Origin: a virus
Virus record (IMG/VR): IMGVR_UViG_3300017724_000047
Location: 1-30,120 of that record
Strand: one strand, 5' to 3'
DNA length: 30,120 nucleotides
Under the pieces are notes generated by a model. That model was given only the letters and a program-made list of their open reading frames with translations. It made no database searches and was not told the DNA's origin. Position numbers and translations under genes: made by a program. Positions 26,935 to 30,120 of the stretch are shown in pieces; positions within the stretch are counted from its first letter, which is position 1; the number at the start of each line of letters is the position of its first letter.

Positions 26935-27193
26935 ATAATCTCATTTCTAATATTTTCAAGGTTTCCTTCATCTCTTGCACATCTTCTTGAGTTGTAATTA
27001 TAGCTTCTCGTATGATTTGGTCTTTATACTGAAACTCTGTTGAGGTTACCTCTGGCTCTGGAAGTGTCATAGCTTTCGCAATGTCAGCTTGTAAAACGAA
27101 GTACATAGAGGATAAACTAATAGCAAACCCTACAATCATTCCAATAGTTTTTAAGTCTAAAGTTACTTTTGTATCTTCTCCAATCTTTGTCAT
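26915..27193 (-). CDS. Small one-helix membrane protein with coiled coil (92 aa)
   Basis: 92 residues. One hydrophobic segment (LKTIGMIVGFAISLSSMYFVLQ, about 14-35) is followed by an extracytoplasmic polar part and a C-terminal helix that may form a coiled coil (EDVQEMKETLKILEMRLYEI). Such layouts occur among phage small holin or spanin-like proteins of this group. It is coupled to the upstream gene by ATGA and overlaps the thioredoxin-fold gene by 20 bases. A role in envelope disruption is inferred from position. Confidence 0.6.
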   Translation of the reverse strand: MTKIGEDTKVTLDLKTIGMIVGFAISLSSMYFVLQADIAKAMTLPEPEVTSTEFQYKDQIIREAIITTQEDVQEMKETLKILEMRLYEISKK

Positions 27194-27624
27194 TTTTTAT
27201 CTATTTCTTTAAGTTTACTTATTGCCCAATTTACTCCAGCGCTACCACCCCAAGCATCCCACATAATACCTCCACATCCTTCAGAATAAGGAACATCTTT
27301 ATTTTGTTGATGTCTTTTAAAACTTGCCATTCTTGAAATAGTATCTCTACTAATGTTTTCTCTTCTTGCTAATTGACCAGCTCTTGTCCAACCAACTTGT
27401 GTTCCACAATCACTTCCATTTTTTTCCTTGTATTCAACAGCTCTTTTTGCATTGTTTACTGCTCCATCTGGATAATCATTATAGCTTTCTAATTCTACCT
27501 TTTTAAAAGCATCATAGCATATTGCTATTGCTTGGTCTTTTGAATGATAAGGCGTAAGCATCGGCACACATCTTATCATAAAATCGCTTTGCTTTTCTGC
27601 TGGTTTAGGCTTTGGTATTGGCAT
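27190..27624 (-). CDS. Stand-alone phage domain protein with DYP..NAKRA motif
   Basis: 144 residues. The N-terminus MPIPKPKPAEKQSDFMIRC is followed by DAFKKVELESYNDYPDGAVNN, then AKRAVEYKEKNGSDCGTQVGW, TRAGQLARRENISRDTISRM and finally CGGIMWDAWGGSAGVNWAISK. The DYP.....NAKRA...K...G..CGT.VG..RA.QLA.....S..TI.RM pattern is known to me as a domain attached to prohead-protease or other head proteins of Bacteroidota phages, so here it appears as a separate gene. The biochemical role is unknown. It overlaps its neighbours by a single base and by ATGA. Confidence 0.65.
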   Translation of the reverse strand: MPIPKPKPAEKQSDFMIRCVPMLTPYHSKDQAIAICYDAFKKVELESYNDYPDGAVNNAKRAVEYKEKNGSDCGTQVGWTRAGQLARRENISRDTISRMASFKRHQQNKDVPYSEGCGGIMWDAWGGSAGVNWAISKLKEIDKK

Positions 27625-27983
27625 TATAGTTTATTATCTTGATATTTAACTCCAAAGAATCCGTGTACTCCTTCATCATCTAAATCAATAGCTTTAGATT
27701 TCCAACCATAAGGGTGGTCAATAGTTACATTGCCATCTTCATCCGTTTCTTCTAAATCTTTCCATAGTACATCAACAGAATATTTGTCTGATAATACAGG
27801 CGCTTTAGTTTCTTTTCCTTCTTCATCGTATTCCCCTTGCTCTAATACTATAAAGCCAAGCTTTACGATAGTGTGTTTGTGAGTAGGGTAGTCATTACCA
27901 TCTTCATCTGTTGCGTGTGGTAAAGCTGCTATTTTTAATTCTGCTGCTTCTTGTGAGTCAAACTCGTATTTACTAATTTTCAT
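27624..27983 (-). CDS. Acidic hypothetical protein (119 aa)
   Basis: 119 residues, strongly acidic, with EAAELKIAALPHATDEDGND, THKHTIVKLGFIVLEQGEYDE and ISLDDEGVHGFFGVKYQD-like segments (the last read as IDLDDEGVHGFFGVKYQD). It looks like a small beta-rich domain with repeated DEDGN loops that could bind calcium. It lies directly after the fibre gene, so a fibre assembly or head/tail accessory role is possible. No family recognised. Confidence 0.6.
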   Translation of the reverse strand: MKISKYEFDSQEAAELKIAALPHATDEDGNDYPTHKHTIVKLGFIVLEQGEYDEEGKETKAPVLSDKYSVDVLWKDLEETDEDGNVTIDHPYGWKSKAIDLDDEGVHGFFGVKYQDNKL

Positions 27984-27984
27984 A

Positions 27985-29601
27985 TTATAAAGTTGTTAAT
28001 GTTTGTAATTGTGCGTTTGTCAATCTTGTTTTGTAAAGTTTGAAATCTTGATAACTTCCAGATTGTTCATTGCCAAGCGAATTCCCTAAATAAAAGTCAT
28101 TTAAAGATGATGGTACTGTTGCGTTTCCAGAAGATGCTACTAAAACTCCGTTTATATATAAAGCATTGTCTCCGCTTTTATATGCAAATGCAATTTTATT
28201 TAAAATATTTACATTAATTGAACTGCTTATTACCAATAAAGAACCATTTACATCTACTCTAATTTCATTTGAAGAAGTAAAGTATATTTGATAGTATGAA
28301 GAACCGCTTGTATATGCAAGAGCAATACTCCTTGTTCCACTTGGTAATAAACTATTAGTTTGAAAATACATAACGCCCTCTGTTTGACCTATATAATTAG
28401 TTAAACCTGATTTTGAACAAGTTTCAGCAACTCTTGTCTGACTTGCTCCATTAGTAGGAATGTATGATGTAGGGTAAGAACCTTGTTCAAGCATTGCTCC
28501 CCAAACATAAACACCTTTTGTAGTGTCTCCTATATAAGTGTTATCATAAGCAGTTCCAGTACTCCATTGTTCGTCTGCCAAACAAAGTCCCATATAAATT
28601 GCAGTATCTGGCGCTATAAAATTTGCGCTTAACCTATACCACCCATTGCCATAGTTTTCAATTTTAGCATTACTAATACTATACCCACTACCCTCTGAAA
28701 AAGTATAGACTAAAGAGCCATTATCTAAATCAAAAAAGGCTATATTTCCTCTTGTGGAGCTATAAAAACCTTGAATACCAACATATCTTCTGTTAAGTTT
28801 TTTAACAAATATGCTAAAATTATGTTCAACACTTACATTTACGTTTTCTGTATCATATATTATGTGATTATTATTATCAATAGTCTCAAAAACTGCATCA
28901 GCATTTAAACTACCATCTGGAGATATAATAGAATTTGTTGTTACAGTTGTTTGACCTTTAGTCCAACTCGCATTACTAAAATCTTCACTATAAGTAACCA
29001 AGTTAGTAGAAGCTCCTTCTAACAAAAGCGAAGGGCAAGATTGTACTACTCCATTTGATATATCGTAGTTTAGTCGTGGTTGGTCGCCTGTTACTTCTAC
29101 TACAGATACGTTGTCTATTGTTATTGTTGTGCCTGATGTAACTTGCAAATATAAAACTGTAGAAGAATCTGCTAATTTGTCTAAAACCTCATATTCTCCA
29201 ACTGCTGTTATTGTAATACTTGCAGAGCCTGAACCTGTAAATACTTTAAAAGTTCCATTAATTGCTGTAACTTTAATTTTTGTTTTGTAAACTTTGCCTA
29301 CTGTATATACAGTTTGATATAAATTAGAATTACTTGTTTGGCTTCCATCTGAACTTGCTACACCATTACTAATAGTCCACCCTGTTCCTTTAACCCAATC
29401 ACTATCCGTATCAAACGTTCCGTTTGTAATCAATTCGTTACCAAAATATCCTACTGTTTGTATTAGTCCATTTTGTCCTACTCTTGTCGCAGAGCTATCT
29501 CTATTAAAAGTAAAGTCCCCATCTCCATTATTAGGTAGTACTGAATATACTTTAGAATCTGCATAAGCAGATGGTATCATTGCTAAACTTGGTGTTGCCA
29601 T
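27985..29601 (-). CDS. Tail fibre / adhesin with carbohydrate-binding and LamG-like domains
   Basis: 538 residues in modules. Residues 1-50 (ATPSLAMIPSAYADSKVYSVL, then FNRDSSATRVGQNG) are the attachment start typical of Bacteroidota phage fibres. About 55-165 is a first beta-sandwich (ELITNGTFDTDSDW). About 195-390 is a second one starting NLVTYSEDFSNASWTKGQ, containing GWYRLSANFIAP and ending SYPTSYIPTNGASQTR. About 400-538 is a concanavalin/LamG-like domain (IAFAYKSGDNALYINGV, YLGNSLG, LTNAQLQTLTTL). It probably binds host surface glycans. A second LamG-ended gene lies upstream. Confidence 0.85.
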   Translation of the reverse strand: MATPSLAMIPSAYADSKVYSVLPNNGDGDFTFNRDSSATRVGQNGLIQTVGYFGNELITNGTFDTDSDWVKGTGWTISNGVASSDGSQTSNSNLYQTVYTVGKVYKTKIKVTAINGTFKVFTGSGSASITITAVGEYEVLDKLADSSTVLYLQVTSGTTITIDNVSVVEVTGDQPRLNYDISNGVVQSCPSLLLEGASTNLVTYSEDFSNASWTKGQTTVTTNSIISPDGSLNADAVFETIDNNNHIIYDTENVNVSVEHNFSIFVKKLNRRYVGIQGFYSSTRGNIAFFDLDNGSLVYTFSEGSGYSISNAKIENYGNGWYRLSANFIAPDTAIYMGLCLADEQWSTGTAYDNTYIGDTTKGVYVWGAMLEQGSYPTSYIPTNGASQTRVAETCSKSGLTNYIGQTEGVMYFQTNSLLPSGTRSIALAYTSGSSYYQIYFTSSNEIRVDVNGSLLVISSSINVNILNKIAFAYKSGDNALYINGVLVASSGNATVPSSLNDFYLGNSLGNEQSGSYQDFKLYKTRLTNAQLQTLTTL

Positions 29602-29603
29602 AA

Positions 29604-30120
29604 TTATATGTTAAAAGTTTGTTCTGCGCAGCTTAAAGCTTCTGTGTTAGCTCCTACATACTGCATTCTATAATAATAATTTAAAAATATTTCTCTGTTG
29701 TTTGTACTTGTTAAACAAGCTAATTCTGCATCTGATAATGCTTCTTTAAATACTGCTACTGTTTTGCATCTTCCGTAGAAAGGTTGCGATGTATTTCCAT
29801 TGCTATTAAAACCTAAATTAAATAAACCAGAAGGAGTTGTGTAAGCAGAAGTAGAAGTGTAAATATTTAATCCATTTAAATATATTTTTCTCTCATTTGC
29901 TTTATAACTAAATGCAATTTTTTGAAAGCAATCTAAATTAATATTAAACCCTTGTACAAAACTTGGAGCATAAATTCTTGCTTGTCCACCTTCAAAACCA
30001 ATTATTATTCTATTACTTGTAGATTTATCTGAAAGAGATATGTATTTACCAGAAGTTGTATTAGCAAACTTTACATCTATATAAAAAGTTCCCTCTGTTG
30101 AATTTATTAAGTCGCTATTA
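29604..30120 (-). CDS. LamG-ended fibre protein, C-terminal part (partial)
   Basis: The frame is open from the window edge to TAA at 29604, 2 bases before the next start. The visible 171 residues form a LamG-like domain: FYIDVKFANTTSGKYISLSD, IIIGFEGGQARIYAP, KIAFSYKANERKIYLNGLNI, then VAVFKEALSDAELACLTSTN. The last motif parallels LTNAQLQTLTTL of the next gene. It is a fibre or adhesin; the N-terminus is outside the window. Confidence 0.7.
   Translation of the reverse strand, partial: NSDLINSTEGTFYIDVKFANTTSGKYISLSDKSTSNRIIIGFEGGQARIYAPSFVQGFNINLDCFQKIAFSYKANERKIYLNGLNIYTSTSAYTTPSGLFNLGFNSNGNTSQPFYGRCKTVAVFKEALSDAELACLTSTNNREIFLNYYYRMQYVGANTEALSCAEQTFNI

Noticed and set aside
1-30120. Window as a complete circular genome with one fibre gene across the ends
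   Set aside because: The frame cut at base 1 ends in phase with the edge, whereas the frame entering from base 30120 starts at the third base of a codon. Direct joining gives an immediate stop, so sequence is missing between the edges or they belong to different genes.
1-30120. tRNA genes, CRISPR arrays, insertion sequences, integrase or repressor genes
   Set aside because: I looked for cloverleaf-like segments, regular repeats, inverted-repeat-bounded transposase genes and recombinase motifs and found none. Short tRNAs could be missed by eye.

Overview
The window is a contiguous piece of a tailed-phage genome (Caudoviricetes, long-tailed by gene content) that infects, or is integrated in, a member of the Bacteroidota, most likely a marine-type flavobacterium. 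The DNA is very AT-rich. Every credible gene lies on the minus strand, so the genome is read from base 30120 down to base 1. Start codons are preceded by A-rich leaders instead of Shine-Dalgarno sequences, and a few intergenic sites resemble the Bacteroidota promoter (TTG, 17-19 bases, TAnnTTTG). Many proteins match families I know from Bacteroidota phages: an XkdF-like protease, a short basic TerS, a large portal with a Cys/His-containing C-terminal extension, and LamG-type fibres. I see no integrase, repressor, tRNA, CRISPR array or insertion sequence, so a virulent lifestyle is likely within the limits of the window.

Layout in transcription order. (1) 30120-27985: adhesion proteins with LamG-like C-termini, the first cut by the window edge. 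(2) 27983-24471: an envelope and lysis block. It holds a small acidic protein, a conserved phage domain protein, a one-helix membrane protein, an exported thioredoxin-fold protein without its CxxC, an outer-membrane beta-barrel-like protein, small membrane proteins, an M15 peptidase endolysin and a GTA-type holin. (3) An AT-rich spacer with promoter-like sites (24470-24286). (4) 24285-16116: replication, recombination and regulation, with a NinG-like nuclease, several microproteins, an SSB-like protein, a RecA-fold ATPase with a degenerate Walker A, a small sigma factor, a metallophosphoesterase, a PD-(D/E)XK-like protein, a FEN-family exonuclease, an orphan DNA methyltransferase, a DUF3310 protein and a DnaA domain IV protein. 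(5) 16059-14651: TerS and TerL. (6) 14577-13377: six small unknown genes. (7) 13300-6340: tail genes, including a G/GT tail-assembly chaperone pair with a probable -1 frameshift, tail-completion proteins, two large tail proteins and the tape measure. (8) 6298-450: head genes, with the XkdF protease, a Cys-rich microprotein, scaffold, major capsid protein, major tail protein, portal with C-terminal extension, and a head-tail adaptor. (9) 462-1: small genes and the N-terminus of another fibre.

Genes are packed with ATGA or TAATG overlaps, which implies translational coupling. Several intrinsic terminators or hairpins sit inside this one-way array, some directly in front of start codons, which suggests attenuation or antitermination. 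The most notable findings are the unannotated -1 frame that completes the tail-chaperone GT fusion, the exported envelope block beside the lysis genes, the terminators next to start codons, and a short motif shared by the scaffold and the portal extension.
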